Shown here piece by piece: positions 8,782-17,167 of a stretch of 64,000 nucleotides of DNA; within the stretch, counting starts at the first letter, position 1, and every line of letters starts with the position of its first letter. The notes beneath the pieces were generated by a model. The model had not been told where the DNA came from. It saw nothing but the letters and a program-made list of their open reading frames with translations, and did no database searches. Origin of the DNA: SIG607 sp045592625 (GTDB taxonomy: Bacteria > Bacillota > Clostridia > Oscillospirales > Acutalibacteraceae); the NCBI GenBank assembly GCA_045592625.1, contig JAZNVC010000027.1, positions 53,338 through 117,337 on the forward strand, read 5' to 3'. A program made the translations under genes and the position numbers.

Positions 8782-9384
8782 ATGAGAATTTTAAAAATTT
8801 CAGTTGCTTTCGGACTTGTTATATCGATTTTTATGAGTATGGCACGATTTGATGCTCTATGCTCTGACTTACGGGAAAATGTTTTCAGAATTCATATACG
8901 TGCGGCATCCGATTCAGAGGACGACCAAAACCTAAAGCTAAAGGTTAGGGATGCGATTTTACTCGAATATGGTAATCAGTTTCAAAAGTGTAAAAATAAA
9001 GCCGAAGCGGTTGAATTCGCTAGTGAAAATTTAACCGATTTTCAAACTCTTGCAAAAGAGACAGTGTTAAATAATGGTTTTGATTACGATGTAAAGGTAT
9101 ATGTTGGAGAAAATTATTTTGAAAACAGAGAATATGATACCTTTACTTTACCTGCAGGTACCTATGAATCGATAAATATTATTATTGATGAAGGCAAGGG
9201 ACAAAATTGGTGGTGCGTGATGTTTCCTGCAGTTTGCATTGGAGCATCAAGTTGTCTTGAGGATGTGGTAAATGATGATAGTGCTAAGGTTGCAGAAAAT
9301 AGTTCAGACTTTAAAATACGCTTTAAAACGGTTGAAATTTATGAAGATTTGAAAAAAATCTTCAAAAAGAGCAAAAATAAATAA
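8782..9384 (+). CDS. spoIIR: stage II sporulation protein R
   Basis: A 200-residue secreted signalling protein. In Bacillus, SpoIIR is made in the forespore and triggers SpoIIGA to process pro-sigma-E in the mother cell. An N-terminal signal segment (residues 4-22) is followed by the family signature VFRIHIRAASDSEDDQNLKLKVRDAIL (residues 33-59) and the C-terminal PAVCIG region of the SpoIIR domain. It implies a spore-forming lineage. It sits 41 bases after ispE. No clear sigma-F promoter was found in the short gap. Confidence 0.9.
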   Translation: MRILKISVAFGLVISIFMSMARFDALCSDLRENVFRIHIRAASDSEDDQNLKLKVRDAILLEYGNQFQKCKNKAEAVEFASENLTDFQTLAKETVLNNGFDYDVKVYVGENYFENREYDTFTLPAGTYESINIIIDEGKGQNWWCVMFPAVCIGASSCLEDVVNDDSAKVAENSSDFKIRFKTVEIYEDLKKIFKKSKNK

Positions 9385-9392
9385 ATTTTTAC

Positions 9393-9421
9393 TTGCATTT
9401 TTAAGTAAAATGTGTTAACAT
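9393..9421 (+). promoter_or_regulatory. promoter of rpmE
   Basis: TTGCAT (9393-9398) and TAACAT (9416-9421) are spaced by 17 bp, with an extended-10 TG at 9413-9414. An AT-rich inverted repeat TTTTACTT / AAGTAAAA (9387-9410) overlaps it and may terminate spoIIR. Confidence 0.5.
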
Positions 9422-9459
9422 ACCTTTGTTAGCGAAAATTTGAAAGAGGTGACACTGTA

Positions 9460-9657
9460 ATGAAAGAGGCTATACATCCACAGTACGAGAAAGTCGTTGT
9501 TAAATGTGCATGTGGTGCGGAGTTTGAAACTCGTTCAACCAAGAAGGATATCCATCTTGATATCTGCTCTAAATGTCATCCGTTCTTTACCGGAAAACAG
9601 AAGCTGGTTGACACCGGCGGTCGTGTTGACAAGTTTAGAAAGCGTTACGGCTTATAA
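9460..9657 (+). CDS. rpmE: 50S ribosomal protein L31
   Basis: A 65-residue ribosomal protein of the large subunit. It starts MKEAIHPQYEKVVVKCACG and keeps the zinc-binding cysteines (CAC near residue 16 and CSKC near residue 37), so this is the zinc-containing (C+) form rather than the zinc-independent paralogue. HPFFTGKQKLVDTGGRVDKF is the typical C-terminal half. GAGGTGAC precedes the ATG, and an intrinsic terminator follows. Confidence 0.97.
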   Translation: MKEAIHPQYEKVVVKCACGAEFETRSTKKDIHLDICSKCHPFFTGKQKLVDTGGRVDKFRKRYGL

Positions 9658-9665
9658 GTACAATT

Positions 9666-9698
9666 CCGCAACCACTTTGTTGGTTGCGGTTTTATTTT
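9666..9698 (+). terminator. intrinsic terminator after rpmE
   Basis: Stem CCGCAACCA / TGGTTGCGG with a six-base loop, followed by TTTTATTTTT. Confidence 0.9.
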
Positions 9699-9708
9699 TG
9701 GAGGATTT

Positions 9709-10344
9709 ATGCAGGGCTATCTTACTCTTATATCTGGTTCCATTGGCCAATATGAAGAAAAGCATTCACGTTTTATTGCAGAGATTAAACCTGTCTCTAG
9801 CGAGGAAGAAGCGGTTGCTTTTATAAAAGAGCAAAAAAGTAAATATTGGGATGCCCGTCACAACGTTTATGCATACCGACTATTAAATGGTGAATGCCGT
9901 TATTCAGATGATGGCGAACCACATGGAACTGCTGGTAAACCGATACTTGATATTATTGCAGGGCATCAACTTTCTAATGTATGTATGGTGGTTACTAGAT
10001 ATTTTGGAGGAATTCTGTTAGGAACAGGCGGTCTCGTCAGAGCCTATAGTGAAGCCGCCAGAAACTCTATTGATAATGCTACCATCGCTGAAATGGCATT
10101 AATTGAAGAACTTTCCATTAATTGCGACTATCAGCAATATAACAGATTGTTGCCGTTTTTTGCTCAATTTGATATAAATGTAACCGATACTGTTTTTGGA
10201 GAAGACATTACTGTTAATTTCGCTTTATCTAGTGATAAATATGAAGTTTTTATATCAAATCTTACTGATTTTTTTGCAGGTAAAATTTCTGTAAAAAAAG
10301 TGGGACAAATATTTGCCCCAATTAATATTATAAAAAAAGAATAA
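9709..10344 (+). CDS. yigZ: YigZ/IMPACT family protein
   Basis: A 211-residue protein of the UPF0029/YigZ family. The N-terminal IMPACT domain contains KHSRFIAEIKPV, DARHNVYAYRL, DDGEPHGTAGKPILD and the glycine-rich RYFGGILLGTGGLVRAYSEA; a C-terminal ferredoxin-like domain follows (from about residue 140). The bacterial function is unsettled; the eukaryotic relative IMPACT inhibits GCN2. GGAGGATTT precedes the ATG, right after the rpmE terminator, so it may depend on readthrough or its own weak promoter. Confidence 0.9.
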   Translation: MQGYLTLISGSIGQYEEKHSRFIAEIKPVSSEEEAVAFIKEQKSKYWDARHNVYAYRLLNGECRYSDDGEPHGTAGKPILDIIAGHQLSNVCMVVTRYFGGILLGTGGLVRAYSEAARNSIDNATIAEMALIEELSINCDYQQYNRLLPFFAQFDINVTDTVFGEDITVNFALSSDKYEVFISNLTDFFAGKISVKKVGQIFAPINIIKKE

Positions 10345-10359
10345 CTTTTTAAAGGTTTT

Positions 10360-10387
10360 TTGAATTTTTTGGCGTATATAATATATA
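10360..10387 (+). promoter_or_regulatory. weak promoter candidate for dgt
   Basis: TTGAAT (10360-10365) and TATATA (10382-10387) are 16 bp apart, upstream of the dgt-dnaG-rpoD cluster. A better TATAAT at 10377-10382 has no -35 at proper spacing. Confidence 0.35.
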
Positions 10388-10420
10388 GAAGGAAATATTT
10401 ACTGAATAATAGGAGAAATG

Positions 10421-11419
10421 ATGGAAAATATCCGTAAAAGAATTGAAGAAACTGAACATTTGTATTTATGCAAAGAAGCTGCTTTCAGTGATAACACAAA
10501 AGGCAGAAAGTTTTTTGAAGAAGAATCTCCGTTACGTACCGTATATCAGCGTGACAGAGACAGAATCATCCATTCCAAAGCTTTTCGCCGTTTAAAACAT
10601 AAAACTCAGGTATTTTTATCGCCTGAATCTGACCACTATCGAACTCGTTTAACACATACTCTTGAGGTTGCACAAATAGCACGAACTATCGCACGTGCTA
10701 TGCGTTTAAATGAAGATTTGACCGAGGCAATTGCTTTGGGACACGACCTTGGACATACTCCGTTTGGTCATGCGGGTGAACGTGCTCTCAATGAACTTGC
10801 ACCATTTTCTTTTACTCATTATGAACAAAGCGTACGCGTATGCGAAAAACTTGAAAAAACAGGTAAAGGGCTTAATTTAACTTATGAGGTTTTAGATGGG
10901 ATACTTTGCCATACAAAAGGAAAATGTGCCGAAACTTTAGAGGGTAGAATTGTACGAATCTGCGACAGAATAGCCTATATCAATCATGATATTGATGATG
11001 CTGTAAGAGGGAATATCATAAGTATTGAAGATATCCCAAAAGATATCCGCACAAAACTGGGCGATACTAAAAGTCAGCGAATTAATACGCTTGTAACATC
11101 GGTTATTGAAAATAGTAAAACAGATATATTAATGGATGACGATACAAAAATTTATTTTGATAAATTACACGAATTTCTATTTGAATTTGTATATCGTAAC
11201 CCTAAAGCTAAATCAGAAGAAACCAAAGTATATGGTTTTATAAAAGGATTATACGACCATTATTGTCAAAATCCTGCGATACTGCCTTGTGAGTATAGAA
11301 AAATATGTGAAGAAGAGGGTATCGAACGTGCAGTTGTAGATTACATCGCAGGGATGACCGACCATTATGCAGTTGTAAGTTATAATAACATTTACATCCC
11401 AAGTTCGTGGGAACACTAA
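10421..11419 (+). CDS. dgt: deoxyguanosinetriphosphate triphosphohydrolase-like protein
   Basis: An HD-domain dNTP triphosphohydrolase of about 332 residues that splits dNTPs to deoxynucleoside and tripolyphosphate. Metal-binding residues are seen in RLTHTLEVAQ and LGHDLGHTPFGHAGE, and RDRDRIIHSKAFRRLKHKTQVF is the family N-terminal signature. Two ATGs are adjacent (10418 and 10421); AGGAG at 10411-10415 gives better spacing to the second. It heads the cluster with dnaG and rpoD, common in Clostridia, and could tune dNTP pools for replication. The substrate range is inferred from the family. Confidence 0.9.
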   Translation: MENIRKRIEETEHLYLCKEAAFSDNTKGRKFFEEESPLRTVYQRDRDRIIHSKAFRRLKHKTQVFLSPESDHYRTRLTHTLEVAQIARTIARAMRLNEDLTEAIALGHDLGHTPFGHAGERALNELAPFSFTHYEQSVRVCEKLEKTGKGLNLTYEVLDGILCHTKGKCAETLEGRIVRICDRIAYINHDIDDAVRGNIISIEDIPKDIRTKLGDTKSQRINTLVTSVIENSKTDILMDDDTKIYFDKLHEFLFEFVYRNPKAKSEETKVYGFIKGLYDHYCQNPAILPCEYRKICEEEGIERAVVDYIAGMTDHYAVVSYNNIYIPSSWEH

Positions 11420-11443
11420 ATAAATTATGAAAGGAGTTTTGAT

Positions 11444-13210
11444 ATGGCAATACCTCAAGATGTTATTGCAGAAATTAAATATAAAAATGATATAGAATCA
11501 ATCATTTCTCAATACGTTGTGCTTAAACGTCGAGGAAAAAATCTTATAGGTTTATGCCCATTTCATAATGAAAAAACTCCTTCATTTACCATATATCCTG
11601 AAAATGGCTCATTTTACTGTTTTGGTTGTAAGGTTGGCGGAGATGTCATTACCTTTACCGGTCTTATTGAGCATCTGGATTATGTTGAATCACTTAAATA
11701 TCTTGCCGATAAATCAGGAATTCAAATTGTAGATAGCGGCTATGAAGATAACACAATACAAAAACTCAAACAAACCATTTTGGAAATCAATCGTGAAGCT
11801 GCAAGATTTTACCACAATTACCTTATGTCTGAAAATGGCAAATGGGCACTAGATTATCTTTTGGGTAGAGGTCTGACTCGTTCAACTATAGTAAAGTTTG
11901 GACTGGGTTGTGCACCTGATAATTGGGATTCACTTTTAAAACACCTTTCATCAAAAGGATATTCTATCGGTGATATGCTTCAGGCAAACGTTATATCAAA
12001 AAGCCAAAGAGGAAGCTATTTCGACCGTTTTAGAAATCGTGTAATGTTTCCGATTATAAATTTAAGGGGAAACGTTATTGCTTTTAGCGGACGAGCCAAA
12101 CCGGGCGACGAAAAAGCTTCTGCAAAGTATGTTAATACTTCGGACACGCCGGTTTATAAAAAAAGCGAGAATTTATTTGCTTTTAATTATGCTAAAAATA
12201 ATTGTGCCGACAGAATTATTCTTGTTGAAGGGAATATGGATGTTATTTCTTTGCATCAAGCTGGATTTACTAATACGGTTGCTGCTTTAGGAACTTCTTT
12301 TACAATAGAACAAGCAAAACTTATTTCTCGTTATACAAAAGAGGTTGTTGTACTTTTTGATTCAGATAGTGCAGGACAAAATGCTGTTAAAAAAGCACTT
12401 TCTACTCTTAAAGATTCAGGTATGAATATTCGAGTTCTAGTTTTGCCTGAAGGCAAAGACCCTGATGAATTTATAAAGAAAAATTCACCGGAAAAATTAA
12501 GAATTTTGCTTGATGGTTCTGAAAGTGATATTGATTATAAATTACGAATTGCGTCATATGACTATAATACTAATACCAATGAAGGTAAACTGAATTATTT
12601 AAAAACGGCGGCAGGAATTCTTGCCGACACTGATGATGAACTGACTATCGATTTATATACGGGTAAATTGGCTCAGCTTTACGGTTTGTCCAAAAATTCT
12701 GTTGAAACTGCCGTTAAAAAACTGCGTGAAGCAAAATCTAAACAGAAATTTAAAAAGGAAATTGCTGAGGTAGTATCTCCAAAATTAACTCGTGATACTA
12801 TAAATCCGGAAAAGCAATTTAATAAAAAGGTAGCCGTAGCTGAAGAAGCAATAATTTCAGTATTGTTTGCACACCCTGATTTTTTTAATATGGTAGAAGA
12901 TACGCTGCCGCCTACAATGTTTGTCACTTCTCTGAATCAAAAAATATATGGGGATATTTTTGATGCTTTAAGAGAAGGCAAGAATATAGATATTTCTCTG
13001 TTTGGTGAAAAATACAGTCCAAGTGAACTTGGATATATAGTTTCACTGCAAAGCTCAGTTAAAGCTGAACGTAATGCGTTACAGGTCCTTCGCGATAGCA
13101 TAGATGTTATTACAAAACATCAAAGTACTTCGCTTAATGACTCAGACAGCGATGACGAATGGGCAAATAAAATGGAAGAAATTGCAAAACAAAAAAAGGG
13201 AGATAAATAG
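11444..13210 (+). CDS. dnaG: DNA primase DnaG
   Basis: A 588-residue primase that makes RNA primers at the replication fork. The N-terminal zinc finger is visible in CPFHNEKTPSFTIYPE and CFGCKVGGDVI. The central TOPRIM catalytic core has ILVEGNMDVISLHQAGF and the acidic VVLFDSDSAGQNA. The C-terminal helical part (from about residue 440) should contact the DnaB helicase. AAAGGAG precedes the ATG. It is followed by rpoD at one base distance, so the two are almost certainly co-transcribed. Confidence 0.97.
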   Translation: MAIPQDVIAEIKYKNDIESIISQYVVLKRRGKNLIGLCPFHNEKTPSFTIYPENGSFYCFGCKVGGDVITFTGLIEHLDYVESLKYLADKSGIQIVDSGYEDNTIQKLKQTILEINREAARFYHNYLMSENGKWALDYLLGRGLTRSTIVKFGLGCAPDNWDSLLKHLSSKGYSIGDMLQANVISKSQRGSYFDRFRNRVMFPIINLRGNVIAFSGRAKPGDEKASAKYVNTSDTPVYKKSENLFAFNYAKNNCADRIILVEGNMDVISLHQAGFTNTVAALGTSFTIEQAKLISRYTKEVVVLFDSDSAGQNAVKKALSTLKDSGMNIRVLVLPEGKDPDEFIKKNSPEKLRILLDGSESDIDYKLRIASYDYNTNTNEGKLNYLKTAAGILADTDDELTIDLYTGKLAQLYGLSKNSVETAVKKLREAKSKQKFKKEIAEVVSPKLTRDTINPEKQFNKKVAVAEEAIISVLFAHPDFFNMVEDTLPPTMFVTSLNQKIYGDIFDALREGKNIDISLFGEKYSPSELGYIVSLQSSVKAERNALQVLRDSIDVITKHQSTSLNDSDSDDEWANKMEEIAKQKKGDK

Positions 13211-13211
13211 G

Positions 13212-14297
13212 ATGGATAAGGAAAAGAAAGCTATAACCGATAAGGATGAAGCAGTAGAAAACGAAAATGTTAAAGAAGATTCTTTTGAATTAGAAAAAAA
13301 CGAAAAAATTCTTTCTATTGATGAAATTGAAAGTGCACCTGAAGATTTAGAGTCTCTTTATGATGAACCTGTTCTACTTGAACTTGATTATGATGAAGAA
13401 CCGACTGATGCCGATCTTAAACTTGAAGAAATGGATCTTGACAGCATCGAAGACGATAGTGCGTTAGATAATCTATCTCTTGACGATCCCGTTAAAGTAT
13501 ATCTTCGTGAAATAGGTCGAGTACCGCTTCTTTCCAGCGATGACGAAATTGAACTTGCTGTTAAAATTGCTGAAGGCGACGAGAAATCCAAAAGAAGACT
13601 TGCAGAAGCAAATCTTCGTCTTGTTGTAAGTATTGCAAAGAAGTACGTAGGTAGAGGAATGTATTTTCTTGATTTGATACAGGAAGGTAACGTTGGTCTT
13701 ATTAAGGCTGTAGATAAATTTGATTATACTAAGGGATTTAAATTTTCTACCTATGCAACATGGTGGATTCGTCAGGCTATCACCCGTGCTATTGCCGATC
13801 AAGCCAGAACAATTCGTATCCCTGTGCATATGGTTGAAACCATTAATCGTTTAAAACGTGTTCAAAGTCAGCTTCTCCACGAAAATGGATATGAACCCAG
13901 CGAAGAAATGATTGCTCAAAAAATGGATATGCCCGTTGAAAGAGTAAGGGAAATTATGCGTGTGGCTCAGGAACCTGTTTCTATGGAAACGCCCATTGGT
14001 CCTGAGGAGGATTCAAGACTTATGGACTTTATTAGAGATGAGGATGCTTTGGCTCCTGACGAGGCTGCCCTTAAGGCTATCACTAATGAGGATATTGACG
14101 GAGTTCTTAAAACCCTTACCGAAAGAGAAGAAGCCGTTATCAGACTTCGCTTCGGTCTTCATGACGGCAGATGCCATACTCTTGAAGAAGTAGGTAGTGA
14201 GTTTAATGTAACGAGAGAACGTATCCGTCAGATTGAAGCTAAAGCTCTTCGCAAACTTCGTCATCCCGTTCGTTCCAATCGTTTTAAGGATAGATAA
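13212..14297 (+). CDS. rpoD: primary sigma factor RpoD/SigA
   Basis: The housekeeping sigma-70 factor, 361 residues. An acidic N-terminal stretch (residues 1-85, rich in Glu/Asp) replaces a longer region 1.1. Region 1.2 starts at DDPVKVYLREIG, region 2 has DLIQEGNVGLIKAVDKF and FSTYATWWIRQAITRAI, and region 4 has REEAVIRLRFGL and VTRERIRQIEAKALRKLRHP. The frame stays open upstream into dnaG, but ATG 13212 follows GGGAGA at 13198-13203 and starts MDKEKKAI, so this start is chosen. The strong TTGACN/TATAAT promoters in the window fit its specificity. Confidence 0.96.
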   Translation: MDKEKKAITDKDEAVENENVKEDSFELEKNEKILSIDEIESAPEDLESLYDEPVLLELDYDEEPTDADLKLEEMDLDSIEDDSALDNLSLDDPVKVYLREIGRVPLLSSDDEIELAVKIAEGDEKSKRRLAEANLRLVVSIAKKYVGRGMYFLDLIQEGNVGLIKAVDKFDYTKGFKFSTYATWWIRQAITRAIADQARTIRIPVHMVETINRLKRVQSQLLHENGYEPSEEMIAQKMDMPVERVREIMRVAQEPVSMETPIGPEEDSRLMDFIRDEDALAPDEAALKAITNEDIDGVLKTLTEREEAVIRLRFGLHDGRCHTLEEVGSEFNVTRERIRQIEAKALRKLRHPVRSNRFKDR

Positions 14298-14308
14298 TAG
14301 GTGATTAT

Positions 14309-14566
14309 ATGATATATAAGTACACACCAAAAGGCGTATGTTCTCGCTTGATGGAGTTTTCGGTTGAGAACGGCAAAATTACTGATGTTGCTATAAAAGG
14401 CGGTTGCAACGGTAATTTAAAAGGAATAAGTGCTCTTGTTGAAGGAATGGAAATTAATGAGGTTATCGAAAGGCTTAAAGATATCAAATGCGGCTTTAAA
14501 GATACTTCTTGTCCTGCACAATTAGCAGCCGCACTTATTCAATATAAAAACGAAAACGAGGAATAA
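14309..14566 (+). CDS. TSCPD domain protein (TIGR03905 type)
   Basis: An 85-residue protein recognised by the pattern YTPKGVCSRLMEF, GGCNGNLKGISALVEGM and the DTSCPAQLAAAL motif that gives the TSCPD domain its name. The same domain occurs at the end of some class II ribonucleotide reductases. The stand-alone function is unknown. Four cysteines (in GVCS, GGCN, IKCG and TSCP) could bind metal. It lies 11 bases after rpoD and two bases before the next gene. Confidence 0.85.
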   Translation: MIYKYTPKGVCSRLMEFSVENGKITDVAIKGGCNGNLKGISALVEGMEINEVIERLKDIKCGFKDTSCPAQLAAALIQYKNENEE

Positions 14567-14568
14567 TA

Positions 14569-15105
14569 GTGAATTTTGATTGCGATATAAAAATAGCTGG
14601 TGATAAACCTTCTGTTGATGTTAAAAGAAATCGTCTTTTAGCCGGCGAAATGGGTGAAAGTACCGGTGAACGCAATAATGCTAAATATCTTGGCAGAGCT
14701 GTTGCACAAATTTTTTCTAAGGATGCCACCAATTTTAAATATGAAGATGATGGCGATTATGAAATGATAGTGCAACGCAGAATGTTACTTTCTTTTACAG
14801 CCACAGTAGGATTTGAAAGATATTGTTTGGATGATACCGATGCCGGAATAGCTCAAAAAGCATTTATCGATTATCTTAAGGAAAATAATCCTGAGATACT
14901 TAAAACATCTACTGATACAGGTGCTTTCTCTTTTTATTATCTTGCGTATAGACGTGGTATAGAGGTTGACCGTCGAATCGGTCAGACCTTTGCTATGCTG
15001 TGCTCCCATGACGGTGATAATGTCTATCAGGAACTGGGCGAGGCTCTATATTGCTGGTTTTCATCTGTGGTTAAGGAACAGGCTGAAAAATTCTGTCTAT
15101 CATAG
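14569..15105 (+). CDS. conserved-looking hypothetical protein
   Basis: A 178-residue soluble protein that I do not recognise. It has no signal peptide or membrane helix. It begins at GTG two bases after the TSCPD gene, which implies translational coupling. Visible features are a basic middle (DYEMIVQRRMLLSF), an aromatic segment (GAFSFYYLAYRRG) followed by IEVDRRIGQTFAMLCSHDGD, and a C-terminal GEALYCWFSSVVKEQA. The codon use and base composition match the neighbours. Reading frame, start and context support a real gene; no function is proposed. Confidence 0.7.
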   Translation: MNFDCDIKIAGDKPSVDVKRNRLLAGEMGESTGERNNAKYLGRAVAQIFSKDATNFKYEDDGDYEMIVQRRMLLSFTATVGFERYCLDDTDAGIAQKAFIDYLKENNPEILKTSTDTGAFSFYYLAYRRGIEVDRRIGQTFAMLCSHDGDNVYQELGEALYCWFSSVVKEQAEKFCLS

Positions 15106-15109
15106 TATT

Positions 15110-15149
15110 AAATCCCCTTTGTCTTCATAAAATAAAGCGGAGGGGATTT
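15110..15149 (+). promoter_or_regulatory. hairpin that contains the amidase ribosome site
   Basis: AAATCCCCT (15110-15118) pairs with AGGGGATTT (15141-15149), followed by more T residues. It resembles a terminator, but the 3' arm includes the GGAGGGG ribosome site of the next gene, with a 22-base loop. Confidence 0.5.
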
Positions 15150-15152
15150 TTT

Positions 15153-15893
15153 ATGCCTACTATATATTTAAGCCCGTCAACACAAGAGTTTAATCAATAC
15201 ATTGACGGCAGCGGTAGTGAAGAATATTATATGAATTTGATAGCCGATGCTATGATTCCGTATCTTGACGCCTCAGGAATAAATTATGTGAGAAATACTA
15301 AAGAAATGACTGCAGCAAGTAGTATTTCGGCATCAAATGCGGGGAATTATGATTTGCATTTAGCACTTCATTCAAATGCGGCAGGTGAGGCAAATTCCGG
15401 TAAAATAAGGGGCACAGAGGTTTATTATTATCCAAGCAGCAGTAACGGTCAGCGTGCTGCCGAAATAATAGCTAATAATTTAAAAATTATTTATCCGCTA
15501 CCTGAACTGGTCAAAACTGTTCCAACGGTAACTTTGGGTGAGGTATCACGTACTAAAGCACCTTCAGTGCTAATAGAATATGCATATCACGATAATTTTG
15601 AAGATGCACAATGGATAGAAGATAATATTGAGGAAATAGCAAAAAACACAGTTCTTTCTCTAACTGACTATTTTGACATTCCTTTTAATTTTCCTGATAA
15701 TAGCTATATGGGAACGGTGGTAACACCACTGGGAGGAAGTCTTAACATACGTAAATCACCTTCATTTATGGCACAGGTAATAGGCAGCGTTCCTTCAGGG
15801 CAAAGCGTTACCATTTTAGCTTCACTTCCCGATTGGTATTTAATCAGATATAATAATATTGTGGGATATTCATACGCACCATATGTAAAATAA
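15153..15893 (+). CDS. N-acetylmuramoyl-L-alanine amidase-like protein with SH3b domain
   Basis: A 246-residue protein with an Amidase_3-like domain (residues 1-175) and a C-terminal bacterial SH3 domain (about 185-246, GGSLNIRKSPSFMAQVIGSV). Amidase_3 enzymes cleave the MurNAc-L-Ala bond with zinc. LHLALHSNAAG (His73), the acidic residues near 23-24 and VLIEYAYHDN (Glu142) match zinc ligand and catalytic positions, but the usual DPGHGG motif is replaced by LSPSTQ, so the first His ligand is missing. No signal peptide is present, so export or lysis-linked release is unclear. The gene follows a hairpin that includes its ribosome site. Confidence 0.75.
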   Translation: MPTIYLSPSTQEFNQYIDGSGSEEYYMNLIADAMIPYLDASGINYVRNTKEMTAASSISASNAGNYDLHLALHSNAAGEANSGKIRGTEVYYYPSSSNGQRAAEIIANNLKIIYPLPELVKTVPTVTLGEVSRTKAPSVLIEYAYHDNFEDAQWIEDNIEEIAKNTVLSLTDYFDIPFNFPDNSYMGTVVTPLGGSLNIRKSPSFMAQVIGSVPSGQSVTILASLPDWYLIRYNNIVGYSYAPYVK

Positions 15894-15903
15894 TTCTATT
15901 TTT

Positions 15904-15945
15904 AAAAACGCTTGTATGTTTTTTAGCATACAAGCGTTTTTAACT
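15904..15945. terminator. bidirectional intrinsic terminator
   Basis: A 15-bp perfect stem AAAAACGCTTGTATG / CATACAAGCGTTTTT with loop TTTTTTAG serves the convergent amidase and trmO genes and overlaps the trmO stop. Confidence 0.9.
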
Positions 15946-16614
15946 AGATGGTAAGATTTCTTTTACTGAAAGTAATTTGTTTTCCACAGTAAATTTAATG
16001 TTATAACCGGCAAATTCTAATCCGTATATTCTGTCTTTGTCATTATGATAGGACGGACGTGGGTCAGATGATAATATATCATAAAGAACCTTTTGCTTAT
16101 CTTTGGGAATTAATTTTAACAAGGTTTCTTCACATAAAACTTCGAGTTTATAATTTTTAGTTTCTTCGGTAAAACTGCCTTTAGCATTTACTATGCAATC
16201 GCTATAAGGAATATAGGGTTTTATATCATATATGGGTGTGCCGTTTAAAATATCGGCACCGCTTACAAAAAGTACCGTCCCTTCAGTAGCGGTTGATTCT
16301 GCTTTAATAAGTTTTACGCAAGAAAGTCCTATGGGATTAGGTCGAAAGGGGGAGCGTGTTGCAAAAACACCTATACGTTTATTCCCGCCAAGTCTGGGCG
16401 GACGAACTGTAGGCGACCATTTATCTCTTTTTGCCTCGCTGAAATTCCAGATAAGCCAAAGGTGTGAATATTCCTCAATTCCTTTAAGTGCCGACGGGTC
16501 GCGAAATTCTTTTTCAAAAACTATTTTTGAAATAAGTGTATCAGCAATACCGCTTTGACGGGGGATGCCGAATTTGTCAGTAAAATCGTTATATATTTTT
16601 GCAATTATTTTCAT
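15940..16614 (-). CDS. trmO: tRNA m6t6A37 methyltransferase TrmO (TsaA-like)
   Basis: A 224-residue SAM-dependent enzyme of the TrmO/YaeB family, which N6-methylates threonylcarbamoyladenosine 37 in tRNA-Thr. The signature IGVFATRSPFRPNPIGLS is present, preceded by LWLIWNF and followed by a C-terminal domain with DPRPSYHNDKDRIYGLEFAGYNI. The ATG follows AAGGAA and lies inside the end of maf (26-bp overlap), so translation of the two is coupled. Its stop lies in the bidirectional terminator. Confidence 0.92.
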   Translation of the reverse strand: MKIIAKIYNDFTDKFGIPRQSGIADTLISKIVFEKEFRDPSALKGIEEYSHLWLIWNFSEAKRDKWSPTVRPPRLGGNKRIGVFATRSPFRPNPIGLSCVKLIKAESTATEGTVLFVSGADILNGTPIYDIKPYIPYSDCIVNAKGSFTEETKNYKLEVLCEETLLKLIPKDKQKVLYDILSSDPRPSYHNDKDRIYGLEFAGYNIKFTVENKLLSVKEILPSS

Positions 16615-17167
16615 TTAAAAATTCCTTAATTCGTTTATTTAACATAGAAACCGGAAGTCCGACAATATTGAAATAATCGCCTTCAATTTTTTCTACTAAA
16701 AGACTCCCTTTGCCTTGAATTCCATAAGCACCTGCTTTGTCGATATATTCATTTGTGTTTAAATATTCGTCGATTTCTTCACGGCTAAGATTAAAGAAGT
16801 AAACCTTTGATTCTACAGAAAAACTAAGAGTTTTGCCATTTAGACACAAACAACAACCGGTTATTACTTTATGACTTCTGCCCGAGAGTAAATTAAGCAT
16901 ATTAAATGCATCTAATCTGTCTTTTGGCTTTCCGAGAGGAATTGATTCAATAAAAACCGTTGTATCACAGCCTATTACCAGGTCGTTCTTATATTTGTGG
17001 GCAACTTCAATGGCTTTTTTACAAGCTAAAAATTCCGGTGCACTTTCGCTTTCTATACCTTCAGGTACCTTTTCATCAACATCTGCACTGATACACAGTG
17101 TGTCAGAGTCAATAAGTTTAATTAGTTCGCGTCTTCTGGGCGAAGCTGAAGCAAGTATAGTTTTCAT
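16589..17167 (-). CDS. maf: Maf family nucleotide pyrophosphatase
   Basis: A 192-residue Maf/YhdE-type nucleoside triphosphate pyrophosphatase that removes modified or non-canonical dTTP/UTP-type nucleotides. It has the N-terminal LASASPRRRELIKLI, the VIGCDTTVFIE and GKPKDRLDAFNMLNLLSGRSH motifs, and GAYGIQGKGSLLVEKIEGDYFNIVGLP near the end. GGGAGA precedes the ATG. It is the first gene of the maf-trmO unit. The product is sometimes called a septum formation inhibitor from Bacillus overexpression work. Confidence 0.92.
   Translation of the reverse strand: MKTILASASPRRRELIKLIDSDTLCISADVDEKVPEGIESESAPEFLACKKAIEVAHKYKNDLVIGCDTTVFIESIPLGKPKDRLDAFNMLNLLSGRSHKVITGCCLCLNGKTLSFSVESKVYFFNLSREEIDEYLNTNEYIDKAGAYGIQGKGSLLVEKIEGDYFNIVGLPVSMLNKRIKEFLNENNCKNI

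Noticed and set aside
9497..9826. 109-residue plus-strand ORF spanning rpmE and yigZ
   Set aside because: It overlaps two well-supported genes in another frame and crosses the rpmE terminator.
13104..13211. Longer RpoD start within dnaG
   Set aside because: The frame overlaps the end of dnaG in another frame, and ATG 13212 has a proper ribosome site and begins the normal acidic N-terminus.
15153..15893. Phage endolysin/prophage remnant
   Set aside because: No holin, structural or integrase genes are nearby, and base use matches the neighbours.
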